Origin: Amyloporia xantha
Taxonomy: Eukaryota > Basidiomycota > Agaricomycetes > Polyporales > Adustoporiaceae
Direction: 5' to 3'
Assembly: GCA_036971615.1 (NCBI GenBank)
Contig: JAYKKR010000017.1
Location: 434,001 to 498,000 of the forward strand
Length of the DNA: 64,000 bases
Part shown: positions 1 through 10,863 of the stretch, piece by piece
How positions within the stretch are numbered: the first letter of the stretch is position 1
How the letters are laid out: each line of letters opens with the position of its first letter
Translations under genes and position numbers: made by a program
Notes under the pieces: generated by a model
Seen by the model: only the letters and a program-made list of their open reading frames with translations
Told to the model about the DNA's origin: nothing
Databases searched by the model: none

Positions 1-44
1 CCTCGAAAAATAGGCGGCAGGACTGTGTTTCATGGGCTAACGCC

Positions 45-1014
45 TTACTTCTGCAAGTGTGCAAACCGCTTCTTGAACGCCTCCGTAACATATTCCTGGG
101 TTACAGAGACATAAGTCACTCCATATCCTTGGAAAACTGGAAGAATAACAAGCCAACACACCTCGTCGAAAGTCGCCTTAAAAGTCGGCCTGGCCTGGAG
201 ATCCTCCCAATACTTCGAGAATCGCGCAAAGCGTGGCTCGGCAAGCTTCGCAAGGACATTCTGCCCTTCCCCCTGAGGGTAGCCGCCAATGTTGTTCTTT
301 AACGAAACGAACGCCCGCGCCAGGAACGGCGCAAGCGCGATGTCCGCAATCGAATACTCGCCTATGGCATAGCCTTGCGCGGGCAGTAGTCCCTGGACGG
401 CCTCTACGGCCGCGAGGAAATTATCGACGGTAGCCTCAGGCTTTCCCTGGAAGAACCCTTGCCATGCGGGGACAAGCTTGGAAGAGACGACCTCGATGAA
501 GAAACGGCTCTTGGCACGGAGAACGGGGTCGGACGGTAGAAGATGTGCCTGTGGGTACAAGTCGGCAACGAACTCGACGAGAACGAGCGATTCGGCGATC
601 TTAGTCGATTCTGGAGAGGGCTCGTCAGGCGGTACAGCGGGGCCGCCGTACGCAATTGCGGGAACCTGGCAATAAGATAAGGATGTGTCTGTCAATCGCG
701 AGCCATCATACAAGCGAAACAGTAGTGAATTGCTTGCCTTGCTCGCAGGGTTGACCTTCGGCGCGTACCATGACGGCTTGTTCTGGAGATCAATCTGGTA
801 CTTGGTGTAATTTGCCTTGGCTTCTTCCAGCGCGATCTCTGCCTACCATGGTGAATCCATTATCAGACCAAGCACGGTTAGGAAACTCGAGAATAATGTA
901 CACACCCTATGTGCGTAAGGGCAGATCTGACATGATGTAATGAGTTTTTAGACCCGCGTTCAGATAAGTGGGGCCACATACCTTTGCAGTGTACAAAGTG
1001 AGTCTCTCTGGCAT
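45..1014 (-). CDS. Omega-like glutathione S-transferase, five exons
   Basis: Glutathione transferase of the cysteine (omega/GTO-like) type, a cytosolic enzyme of thiol transfer and deglutathionylation. Exons on the minus strand are 1014-982, 926-906, 842-738, 665-162 and 95-45, giving 237 residues. The first three exons and the start of the fourth form the thioredoxin-like domain. The likely catalytic cysteine is Cys13 in CPYAHR, encoded by a 21-nt microexon, and the cis-proline segment reads VNPASK followed by VPAIAYGG. The helical C-terminal domain has IADIALAPFLAR. The start is the first ATG before the glutathione-site strand (MPERLTLYTAK). Intron 3 (737-666) is GC-AG, in phase 0 and 72 nt long; intron 4 (161-96) is 66 nt. 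Both are multiples of three without an in-frame stop, so retention would give longer proteins rather than truncation. Family assignment is firm; the exact GST class is inferred from the Cys motif. Confidence 0.88.
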
Positions 1015-2150
1015 GATGGTTATGCTGAGCGTTGGTGATCGCAACAGTTGAAGATGAAAGCTGTACAAATAGCAAGCCCTGGGTTATATACATCGGCTGG
1101 CATGTTTGTAAGCACTTCCTGAGTAGATAAGCACTTCCTGGTTAATAAGCTCATCGCCAATATTGTCGCAATCTTCTCTGACAGCAGAGCAATCCACGGT
1201 CATAGAAGGTCATGAGGCATGACCCGTAACCATAACCCTAGAATAGGTATAGCGAGCAATCCGCCACAATCGATACCATCGGCACAATCCCGTGGGCCGG
1301 GTCGAAGTGCACTCAGCAAATCAACATTACGCGACCAAGCAGTCTATATTCAACTTCTTGTCTCCTTGATGTTCACCTATGTAGCACGGCACCGCCCCTA
1401 GTCTTAAATTCGTTAGGTGAAGGCGATGCTAGCGCTCCGGACCCTCAAGGAACAAGAGATGTTGCTGCGCTCGGCAGCCCGGCTGGCATTGAGCACAAAC
1501 CAGGAACAGCCATGCACGGAAGCCTTGTGCCACCTCATATCGTTTTGAGGCGCCTCGAAAATGGCTTTGCATGACGTACGACCTTCAAATCGCATAACGT
1601 TGAAATTTAGACTCCACCGGAGCATCAGAGCTCGTCGAGGATAGTTGCCGTGGATCCGAGGATCGGGGCGGCCGCCGCACGGCGCAGATACGGTCGGCAT
1701 CAACTTATATGAACATGTTATTGTTCGTATACCATGATTTGAATTACTTTCTTGCCACGGCGTCCGATATTTAGGAGGATCCGTCTTGACAGTGACCCCG
1801 CCATGCATGATAATTATTTTCGACGGCGGTATTATGTTTCCGCAGTCAGTCGAGTTTGAGGAATTTGCAGATTGTTTCATATTCCATATGTGCCGCCGAC
1901 AAGATCTTCAGGCTTTACCCTTTGCATAGTCAAATGCACTATGTTCACGACTCGTATCTGCAAGTCAATGACGGGATGCCATGGGCGGATAAGGATGGAC
2001 TTGCCACCGACGTCAATTCTGATTTGGGTTATATTTAGCTGCGCGCGGCACCGCCACATAGGAGGGTAGAGGGACTAATAGTGCGGGCACGCCTGTTAGC
2101 GCAGTAGGAGCGCCAAGGCTGTATACCAGTGCTGCGCAACGAGGATCGAC
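1015..2150. other. Intergenic region with a 13-bp direct repeat
   Basis: This stretch lies upstream of two divergent genes. The open frames in it are short, overlap on both strands and match nothing I recognise. A 13-bp direct repeat, TAAGCACTTCCTG, occurs at 1109-1121 and 1128-1140, about 100 bp upstream of the GST start codon. It could be a paired regulatory site, but that is only a suggestion. Confidence 0.5.
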
Positions 2151-2157
2151 ATAAAAG
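2151..2157 (+). promoter_or_regulatory. Possible TATA element of the first PPxY gene
   Basis: ATAAAAG lies about 50 nt upstream of the ATG at 2204, a plausible TATA-like position for a fungal gene. The evidence is the motif and its distance only. Confidence 0.3.
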
Positions 2158-2203
2158 GCTACGGTCTTCTCTATCTCGTTCCCCCATTAGATCCTACACC
2201 ATC

Positions 2204-3557
2204 ATGTCTGGCAATAGCTATTCTCCAGAGAAAGAAGCAGAGTATTACTCTCAACGAGACTCGCAGAGAGGCGTTGGAAGTCGCTCTCCATACTACGAGT
2301 CGGCCCCTGACTATCGGCAGCAGCCTCCGCCAGCCTACGATGATCAGGTATGCACAGAGTCCTCTGCAGGATGTATGAGATGCTGATCAGTATGCGCAAC
2401 CTCGGCGTAGTTCATGGCTTCGCACAGCGCCCAACAGAGTGCCCCACGCTCCTACCCAAATGCTCAGTATTCAGGGGCTCCATATCCTCACGGACAACCA
2501 CAATTTGAAGGCTCTTCTTACCCCCATCAGTCTTCTCCCTATCCTGGACAAGCACGAGCTGGGACCTCTCCATACCCCGCGCAAGGTATATCGAGTTATG
2601 TCGATCGATCTCCACGCGCATCGCCTGGGAACGACCCGACCTCGGGAGGACAAGGTACTAGCAGCGGCGGTATCATGGGCAAGTTGAAAGGCTTCGCGCC
2701 CGGGGAAAGTGTTTCTGCGCTTCTCGACCCACCCCCGCCGCCGTTCCTGCGCAGCCCCCCGAACAACCTCCCTTACTCCCCTTTCGAGCCCGCTGCACTT
2801 TTTGGGACTGGTAAAGACCTCAACAAGGGCTTCCCGCCGATGCCCCCTCCGTCGGCTACTGTACCCCACCCGTTCGCGACACATGACGTGACAGAGGCAG
2901 ATTGGACTCGGTTTCTCCACGATGTGAAGATAGCTGCGTCGTTGACCCCCAGAGATCGCATCGTGGCAGGCGTCGCGCCTATGGCCTTGAATATTGGACT
3001 GATGGGTGAGTACCTCCTCGCATCCACAGTGGACAGATCTGACAAAAGCGGCTGAACGCAGGCATACTGGTCTCCAAGGGGATTGAGAAACGTCAGACAA
3101 GCAAGAAGAGCGATGCTGTCGGTCAGTTGATCGATAGCTGGAACCATGTGAGTCATAATTCGTTCAATCTATCGCGGTTGTGCTGTGCAGTATTTCTTAC
3201 CCATGTTTTCAAAGTCCTTCTTTCACCCCCGCCGAGTCAATGTGGTGCTCGCACAAGGGCCTGTCAGCTACAACAGCCAGAACATGCCCCCGCCTGACAT
3301 GGCGCATTTCGCTGGGGGCAGTGGCCCGCAAGGAGCTGCACACGACGACGATGACTATTCCTCTGACAGCAGTAGCTCAGATGACCCTTCCTGGGAGAAG
3401 GGAGAAGATCAGCAGGAGATCGCAGCGCAGGATTGAGAGAAGTGAGAGGAGAGCTAGCAGAAGAGAGCGCAGAGAGCGCAAGAGAGAAAAGAGGGGTGCA
3501 AAGGGCGAACAGTGGCGCTTGGTGGTTGCGTTCAAGCCTTTTGGCCGTGGCATGTAG
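2204..3557 (+). CDS. PPxY-motif protein, paralogue 1 (frameshifted near its 3' end)
   Basis: Uncharacterised fungal protein and first of three paralogues in the window. Exons are 2204-2347, 2411-3005, 3062-3147 and 3215-3557. The N-terminus carries PPPAY (residues 41-45), a canonical WW-domain ligand. A Tyr/Pro/Ser-rich linker follows, with repeats such as SSPYPGQ and TSPYPAQ. The conserved domain then runs through PGESVSALLDPPPPPF, PHPFATHDV and SFFHPRRVNVVLAQG. The acceptor at 3214 was chosen over 3190 because the paralogues join the WNH segment directly to FFHPRR. As written, the frame stops at 3436. Removing one G from GGG at 3393-3395 restores a basic tail ending in QWRLVVAFKPF, the ending seen in both paralogues, and gives 388 residues. 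The gene is therefore either newly truncated or carries a base-call error. Function unknown; recruitment of a WW-domain ubiquitin ligase is conceivable. Confidence 0.75.
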
Positions 3558-4289
3558 ATACATTTTGCAAGTAGGATATGCGTGAGCTGTTCAAGGACCT
3601 GGATGAGAATTAGCTTAGAACGTTGTGCAGAAGAGATGATTTATAAATGGGAACGACGTCTTGGACGTCGATATATTGTCAAGGTCAATCTTTGACTAGG
3701 AAGTAGCTAACGAATGATTACCCGGATTATGACACGGAATACCTGAAGGCACCATCGACCCGAGCGTGGAGACTGACATACAGACACAAAATTAAACTCA
3801 CGAATGATCATGGGGAGCTTGAAGTTTGAAAATTGAGCTATGACACAAGTGATCCGCGAGAGATGTTGTGACTTAGTCATAAGGCGTACGAAGCTGCCAC
3901 GAGCACCAATAGTCTGCGCCACTCCAGAACTACAGTATACTTAGTTTCGACTCTCGACACCGTTCAAAATTGTGTGTCCAGTTGAGTAAGTCGGCTCCCG
4001 TAGCGAGCGGAACACCACGGCAGCCGCCAAACGGTGGCACCTCACCGGTCAGCTCGTATATAGCAAGTGTTGGCATCACATTATTGAACGTGTATGTTAG
4101 GACCAGAAGAGACTGCCGCAACTTTGTCGAGACAGCAGAGGACGCGGGGCATAGCACTGCACATGATACGTGACCTCACGCGTTTTCATTGCTAGTCACG
4201 GCGAAAATCGGTGAATATGTGCAGCTCAAGTCACCGCGCACTGGCCCGGGTGATTGTCGCTGAGGCTCTCGAAACCGTTTAATGCTGCA
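3558..4289. other. Intergenic region, no gene seen
   Basis: This is the 3' flank of the first PPxY gene and the 5' flank of the BTB gene. The short opposite-strand frames here look like chance. GACGTC occurs twice (near 3655 and 3665), too weak to call a site. Confidence 0.4.
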
Positions 4290-5347
4290 ATGTTGAGGAC
4301 ATCCATCGCCATTGTCGACACAGACGACAATATCTCCGACGGTGACATCCAGCGAGACGACGAAGTCTGGTTCCACGACGGGAACGTCGTCCTCCTCGCT
4401 CGAGGAACCGCATTTCGCGTTTATCAAGGCCTGCTCTCGCGAAGTTCGCCCGTTTTCCGCGACATCTTCGCCATCCCACCGCCCAGTTTGGAGGAGAAAT
4501 TCGACGATTGCCCGATGGTTGAGCTCTCTGACCACCCTGACGATATGCGACATTTCTTACTTGCGCTGTTTGGGTCAGGCTTGAGGTGAGCTGGGGCACT
4601 CGATTGCTGCATCTAGATGCTATACGGATGGCCGCTTAATAATGCTAGAAATCACAATATAACAGGCCCGAAGGACCGCTCGCATTTACCACGGTCGCTG
4701 CTCTGGTTCGCCTTGGGCACAAATACCAGGTTGATGAAGTCCTCAACGATGCCATTGCTCGTCTGAAAACATGTTTTCCCGATAGTCTCGATGCCGTGTC
4801 GAGATTAACCGTGCTCGATGGCCGAAGGATATCCAGCGAAGAAATGTACTTCACACCGCAAGATGACGCAGTGCTAGCGTTGAACTTGGCGCGCCTCACC
4901 CACACAGACTCTATGCTACCAATGGCGCTGTATTACTGCTGCCAGATGCCCGGTCGGGAGATCGTGCGGAGCATTTCTAGATTTGACGGAGATCCTATCA
5001 TGCAATTATCTTCCGACGACCTAGAGAGATGCATTGATGGCCGAGTGCGCTTGATGCATGAAAAATCGGTACTCTTGAAACATGTATTCGCCAAAAACGA
5101 ACGAAAAGGCTGCAGACAGAAAGCCGCTTGCGCGCGTGCGATTGACGCTGCGCTGAAGATATACGACAACTCAACCCTCCGGATGTTCGGGTGGGAGAGC
5201 TACATCGACAGGAAGTTCCGCGACTGCAATGCGTGTTCAACATCCATCAAAGCCAGGCGCCATAACGAGCTGAAACGTATATGGATCGCGTTACCTGATC
5301 TTATGGCGATAGCCGTAGATGGTTGGGAAAGCGGCGAAGAGATCTGA
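4290..5347 (+). CDS. BTB/POZ domain protein
   Basis: Probable BTB/POZ protein of the lineage-expanded kind common in Agaricomycetes; the domain mediates dimerisation and, in some families, binding to cullin-3. Exons are 4290-4585 and 4666-5347, joined in phase 2 across an 80-nt intron, giving 325 residues. The BTB core spans about residues 25-130: a hydrophobic strand (VVLLARGTAFRVYQGLL), then SSPVFRDIF, a common BTB turn, and ending in KYQVDEVLNDAI. The rest is helical with no recognised domain but has two Cys-rich spots (CCQMPG and DCNACS) that might bind metal. The start is the first ATG in frame with the fold. Upstream codons in that frame are open but offer no ATG. The substrate or partner cannot be told from sequence. 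Confidence 0.7.
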
Positions 5348-6118
5348 AATGCTAAGGTGAGATGGTATGATTGTCGCTTTTTTCCATAGCTAACTTGTTC
5401 TACTTGCTGGCAGCTGGAACCTTCGTACTGGCCACCGGGCTCGCGATCCACGGTTGACCAGAATGCTTGGATCGTTGATACGGAGGGGGACGTTGCGCAC
5501 TTTCAGTACATTCGATTTTCCAGGACAAAGGGAAGATCACGGCGCCGAGGAAAATGATATCTAACCAGCGCTCGATGTCAATGTGCTAAAACTATCGGAC
5601 AATTCGATGGCGGTAGTGCCGGCGATTTTCTTGCAGATCAATTTGGGTATGTTTTGTCAAGCGACCTTAGAGATCGGTCTACGCTCATAATGCATCACGT
5701 ATGCATTATGAGATTCTATGCATGAGCATATTGACAACTAGGCTGACCCCGAGTTGGTTCCCGACTCGGCCTATGCATTATGAGGTTGTCTATCGTATAC
5801 GTAACTCATCTGGTGTTTTTTACCATTGCAGTGGCAGTCTGGCAGATGCGATACAGGAGCGCCCTACCGAGGCTACCATGAGGCCGCCTGTGACCGGTTT
5901 ACGGTGGAGATCGCGATCCGCAACTTCGGCCATCAGTGATCGAATTTATCACTACAGGCGCTCAGATGCTGTTCACCATGGCAGTGCAGCAGGCGCTTGT
6001 CTGCTCTCTCGTTAATCGCAAGCTCCTATCACTCGCATCGTCCTCGCTCTTCCCAGAACAACTACATCATCCACCGTCTCTGGCAAACACCCCCCCACTC
6101 GATATACCCACTTTCCAA
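5348..6118. other. Intergenic region containing an inverted repeat
   Basis: No gene is supported here. After the BTB stop codon a possible donor (GTGAG at 5357) and acceptor (GCAG at 5414) suggest an intron in the 3' untranslated region. The rest contains the palindromic element listed separately and the promoter side of the second PPxY gene. Confidence 0.4.
5684..5712. repeat. Perfect 12-bp inverted repeat with a third copy nearby
   Basis: CTCATAATGCAT at 5684-5695 and its exact reverse complement at 5701-5712 are separated by CACGT. A third perfect copy of the right arm, ATGCATTATGAG, lies at 5773-5784. The hairpin could be a protein-binding palindrome or the footprint of a small mobile element. 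It sits about 410 bp upstream of the second PPxY start codon. Confidence 0.75.
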
Positions 6119-7311
6119 ATGATCATTATCGGCGAGAAACTCGACGCTACGTCGCAACAGGACCTGCAGGATGATGTGCCCCCTCCGGCCTATGACGAAA
6201 TCCATCTTTCCTCTAGGCCTCACCATCAGCCCCCGTCAAGTCTGAATCCGAGGCTTTCCGTGCGCAATCCCTCACATACCAGCGATGCAGCGTCCAGTTC
6301 GAAACTACCGTATACACCCCCCTCGCGCTCTACTCTGTCCCCTGATTCCGCTTCTACCTCCTTGCAACACAGTCAGTCACAGATCGTCTTGAGCTCACCA
6401 CGCCCAGATCGCAATGTGGCTTCGAGCTCCTATTACGAGCTCCCAACGCCTTCCACATCCTCATCACATACTGCACCCGCCCGACCATACTCCACATCCG
6501 CGCAACCCGATGGTCAATACGCCCCCGGACAGAGCCCCCTCACGATCCGCAGACTCATCATGCCAGGGGAGAGCGTCACCGTGCTCCTCGACCCCCCGCC
6601 GCTCTCCTTCCAGCGTTCCCCCGCGCCCGACCTGCCCTACCCTCCCTTCGAGGCAAGCGCGCTCATGGGCGTCAGCGGCAACCTGTCGCTAGCCTTCCCC
6701 CTGCTCGCCCCTCCCTCGTCGGCCGCCCCCCACCCCTTCGTCACGCACGACGTCAACGAGCGCGACTGGACGTGCTTCGTCCGCGACGTCCAGGCAGCCG
6801 CGTCCCTCGCCCCCACGAAGAGTCTCCTGGCAGACGTCGCCGCGCCGGTGACGTCCCACCTTCCCCTGATGGGCTTCCTGCTCGCGAAAGGCCTCGAGAT
6901 GCACTGGAAGAACAAGCGGAGCGGCCCCGCTGGGGAGCTGGTCGATTATTGGAACCATGTGAGTTCAGCCTCGTACGCTGGCATCTCTGCTTCATCGCTG
7001 ATTGCCAACCCCAAAAGCATTTCTTCCACCCGCGTCGCCTGCACATCGTGCTCGCCCGAGGCGCCGTCAGCTTCTCCGGAGCTGATTTGCCTCCCCCTGA
7101 CAGGGCGGGCTCTTCATCCCTCGAACTTGTCTCCAGCACCAAAACTGATGACTTCAAGAACGGCAGTCCGCCGTATGACCAGGAGGAGCGGAAGAAGACA
7201 AAAAAGGCGGCGGAAAAAGAGCGCAAGAAGCAGAAGAAACAGCGTAAATCAGCACTCAGTGAGGCCTCGGAGGAGAACTGGCGTCTGGTTGTCGCGTACT
7301 ATCCACATTAG
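6119..7311 (+). CDS. PPxY-motif protein, paralogue 2
   Basis: Second member of the family, with two exons (6119-6958 and 7018-7311) and 377 residues. PPPAY is at residues 21-25, followed by a Ser/Thr/Pro-rich linker of about 110 residues. The conserved domain follows: PGESVTVLLDPPPLSF, PHPFVTHDV and, across the 59-nt intron, HFFHPRRLHIVLARG. It ends in a Lys-rich stretch and NWRLVVAYYPH. It lacks the intron that paralogues 1 and 3 share after the Met-Gly segment of the domain, but keeps the one before FFHPRR, so it lost one intron or the others gained one. ATG 6119 is the start because it directly precedes the acidic PPPAY segment. The in-frame upstream extension has no family counterpart. 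No signal peptide or membrane segment is seen; function unknown. Confidence 0.78.
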
Positions 7312-7969
7312 CTTTTCTTATATTGGTATAGAGCAGTCCATGTCACTATTGTCAATGATCATGGGCTAATACACAGCATACTTCCTTCCGTCGACGAATG
7401 CCGCATATCGTATTCTGTAGCGTGCGAGCTTCACAGATGCGGCTAGCTGAATCATCGTCACACACGCCCTCCACAGCTCGGAACTACAAGTAACATATGT
7501 ACATTCCATTTGTGTTTACATTGTATATATACTACGGGCTGGGGGCTGCCGATAATTATAGCGGGGTGCATGAAGAGACGAAGCAACGTACGATATGTAT
7601 CACGAAACGGGTGAAGGCAAGAGGGAACTGAGAGAACGAACTGCTAGGTAACAAGACTAAAGGAGAGTAGCTGGGTGACAGTTGAGGCGGGGAGCGATTG
7701 AGAGGGGTTCGCGATGAGGTCATGCAATGCAAGACAGATTAGATAGCGAGAGTAGGGAGGGGGGAGGGCAAATAGATAACAGAGCAATGGAGAAACATAA
7801 CGGTGAAGGGAATGTGAGATCATGCGTCCGCTCGTACGCAGGGGGCACCGCGGTACGCAGTACGTACAAGAAGCACTTTCTTCAATTTGACTTTCGGAGT
7901 CCGTTGCTTTCCCCCCTCCCCATCGACGTCTACATCTGCATATCTATCAAAAGTTTGTCGGTGAAGCTT
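7312..7969. other. Convergent intergenic region, no gene
   Basis: These 658 bp lie between the 3' ends of the second PPxY gene and the bZIP gene. Only short open frames are present. The region should hold both 3' untranslated ends and polyadenylation sites. Confidence 0.5.
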
Positions 7970-10301
7970 TCACTTCTTCCCCAGACTCAGTGAGCGCATC
8001 GACTCCTCGAGCAGGTCGGAGATGCAGTGCTTCTTCTCCGCGTGCTGAGGCGGCGTCTGCTGACGAGGCACAGACGAGGCCTGAGGCGCTGCAGCGCGAC
8101 TCGGGACCTGCACCTGCGGCTCGACGTCTACGACGCGCAGAACAGCACTGCCCTCCATGACACGCCGCACCTTCTCTGCGTCCAGCTCCTGCGGCGCACG
8201 GCGGCCACCGGGGACGACGCCAGACGGGCGTGCCGAAAATGCGTCCCAGAACGCAGACCCCAGCTTCCGCACGAGGGTCTGCGAGGCCATTGACGCCAGC
8301 ATCGCCTGTTGGGGAGTCGGCATCGGCTGGTTCTTCCCATTCGTGTTCTGATTCGCCGCAACATTGTGAGCAGAAGACGAGGAGAAGACCGACGGGGCGA
8401 GAGGAGGCGAGTTGGGAGGTGTGGGATAGGCGCTCGCTGCTGACTTGCCCGAAAGCAGGGCCGTGAGAGTCGGGCCTTGCTTCGTAAAGTAGTGTGGACG
8501 CAGACCACCTGCGAGACCGGTCGGACTCGAGAGGGGGCTGGGAGAAGCGCTGGCACTCGACTGCTGCTGGTTTGCCTGGTGCTGGCGATATTGTTGTTGA
8601 GCGGCCATGTTGCGCCAGAGTTGCATGCGATACCTGAATAGTTCAGACCAACGTCAGGATTCACCCAAAGATATTACAATAGATCGAAACATACGGATCG
8701 AGCGTCTTCATTGTGAACGGGTTCATGTCCATGAACAAGTCCAGAGTGCCCGACTGCTGTTGCGACTGATCCTTGTTCTTGTCCGTTCCTTGGAACCCAG
8801 TGTTCAGCAGAGGATTGATGTTCTCCTGGAGCGCCGGGCTCTTCCTCTCCACCTTCCCGCCCGCCAGGGGTTTACCAGAAAGGACACTGCCCCATTCCGG
8901 TACCAGAGTGGTGTGGACGGGCGTAAACCCACCAAACCCACCCAAAGCACCAGCTGAAGCCCCGCCCCAGAAGCCCCGGGCATTGAGCCGCGGGGAAGTA
9001 GGCAGGTCCTTCTGGGTATTCGGTGTGAGCAGCGGGCTCTTTGGAGTAGCTGGTGCAGCCGTGGAAGCGGAGGAGTCGACGGCAAAGACGGAAGCTGGAA
9101 CCGCCGGAAGAGGTGCTGGGGGTGGGAGGATGGGGGTCCCCGGACGACCGCGGCCTTCGAGGAGCGCCTTCTTGAGAGACGCGATTTCCTGACGGAGCGC
9201 AACATTCTCAGATTTCGTGCTCCCCAATTCCGTCCGGATGGCATCGATGAGCCGATCGCGCTCTGCAATATCACCCTCAAGTGTGGTAATATATTCTGTA
9301 GCGCACGTCTTTTGTCAGCACAAAAACTTTTCGGGCAGAAGCGCATCACATCTGGGCGTTTATCCGCATCCGTCGAGGCCAGACACGTATTCCTCGGTCA
9401 GTGGGACAGTCCAAGCAGCGTCGTCGGGACGGCGCAGGCTGGACTGTTCCACTTCGGCCTCAGAGACACCGGCACATATAAAATGAAAATCATACATACC
9501 CTTTCTTCTCACCCGGAAGTTCCTTGCGCTGATCTTGTTCCTGAGCTGCCGTTTCTCTTTGCTGGTCATCTTCTTGTACTCCTCCGGGCTCGGTCGCCAG
9601 TCGTCCGGCTCCGTGGACGTCGTCGACATCATATTCGGCTTGTTCTCCTTCTTCTCGCTACCTGCGCGTTTCACGATGCCACCAGACTGCACGGTGCCCT
9701 TTCTGTTCGCCTTGCCCCTGCCGCCGACCTTGACAGGTGCGATCGTCATATCGTCCTGCGCATCGTTGCCGATGCTGCTGAGCGAATCGTCAAGGTCACC
9801 TTCCTCTTCTTCCTCATGTTCCTCATCTGCGTCCCCGTCGCCGAACTCACTCATAGGCTTCGGCTGAGCGGGCGTAGTAACTAACTGTGGATCGATGCTG
9901 ACCGGAGATGATCCCGTCCCGGATGAGCTCCCAGAGCCAGAGCCAGAGCCAGAGCCAGACTCTGGGCTGGCCATCTGTGCTGCTGCAGCGCTCGTGAAAG
10001 CGCCCAAGAAATCAAAGCCAGGGGCTGCTAGCGGCGCAGGAAGGTCCAGTTTTGAGAAATCCTCGTCCAGCGGGAAGTCGAAAAGCGGGTTTCCGTTCAT
10101 GATGGCGTCGGCCATGAACGGGTTGGGCGGTGTCGGGGGAAGGGTCGAAAAAGAGTTTGAGGGTGAGGAATCGGAGCGTGGCGACGAACCACTCGAGCTT
10201 GCGGCACCGTTGGAGGGCCCCGCGAGGAAATCCATGTTGAAGAAGTCCTCGAAGGCCGAATTCATGGAAAACCCGGTCTGTAGCGGATTGTCGACGAGCA
10301 T
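7970..10301 (-). CDS. bZIP transcription factor
   Basis: Nuclear DNA-binding regulator of 688 residues. Exons on the minus strand are 10301-9500, 9295-8695 and 8633-7970. The N-terminal half is acidic and Ser/Pro-rich, with a Gly-Ser run (about residues 115-125, a repeated AGAGCC hexamer at 9933-9958) and a Glu-rich block. The basic region is at residues 250-267 with the bZIP signature N-x7-R (Asn255, Arg263) in RNKISARNFRVRRK. The zipper follows from EYITTLEGDI with a leucine at 273, spaced correctly from Arg263. The C-terminal part is Gln/Ser-rich and ends in a short helix (ISDLLEESMRSLSLGKK). The first intron is unusually long (204 nt, 9499-9296) and cuts exactly between the basic region and the zipper. 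DNA-binding family is secure; target genes and closest named homologue are not determined. Confidence 0.88.
9933..9958. repeat. AGAGCC hexamer microsatellite inside the bZIP gene
   Basis: About four tandem copies of AGAGCC encode alternating Gly and Ser on the minus strand. Length changes in this repeat would keep the reading frame. Confidence 0.8.
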
Positions 10302-10863
10302 GGCGGTGATGGTAGTAGATGTGGTGAGAGTTGTGCTTAGAGCACTGCGGACAAACGGGGGCGCAGTGTGTTGGGCCTGCTTATGTAAGAACTTTACACG
10401 CAAATTACTTGATGAGGAAATCTAATCAAAGTGGCAGCGTGGAGATTCACTCATAAATTCCATATAACTGCCCAGCTGCAACGTGAACTCAGGTCAATCA
10501 TTGTTTTGCCTTCCTTCAACCCTGTTGAATTCGAAGTTGCTGAAGCACTTTTAAGAATGCAGGTTCAGTGGTCTTTTAAATGAAGATCGTTGAGGCGCTC
10601 CGAGGCTCTGAGTCATTCGTGCCGGCGCACTATAGCAGGGACGCGTCACTTTGGCTTGGAGTTACATGGCGCGCCGCCGCTTTGCCACACAGACCTGTAT
10701 TCGTAATATATGACGGTTTCCTGGTTGTTCCATCTGCCTTTCGAAAAGGGGCAATAAGAAATCAGAGCAGTACTGCAGTATCTCCAGTGGTGACTGCGAT
10801 ATGAAAAGGAATTATTAAATCGAGCTACGTTAGGGTATAAATAGAATTACAACGCAGCATTCA
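10302..10863. other. bZIP upstream region, no gene
   Basis: This holds the promoter side of the bZIP gene and the 3' flank of the phosphatase gene. The reading frame upstream of ATG 10301 stays open for about 100 nt but offers no ATG. No other supported feature. Confidence 0.45.

Noticed and set aside
1413..1880. Minus-strand frame of 155 codons upstream of the GST
   Set aside because: No recognisable domain, biased composition or splice signals, and overlapping frames of similar length exist on the other strand.
3191..3214. Earlier acceptor for the last intron of PPxY-1, adding eight residues
   Set aside because: It stays in frame, but both paralogues join the WNH segment directly to the FFHPRR block, so the later acceptor at 3214 is preferred.
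3321..3375. A roughly 50-nt intron that would restore the PPxY-1 frame
   Set aside because: It would remove the acidic DDDDYSSDSSSSDDP stretch that matches paralogue 3. The GGG insertion at 3393 preserves it.
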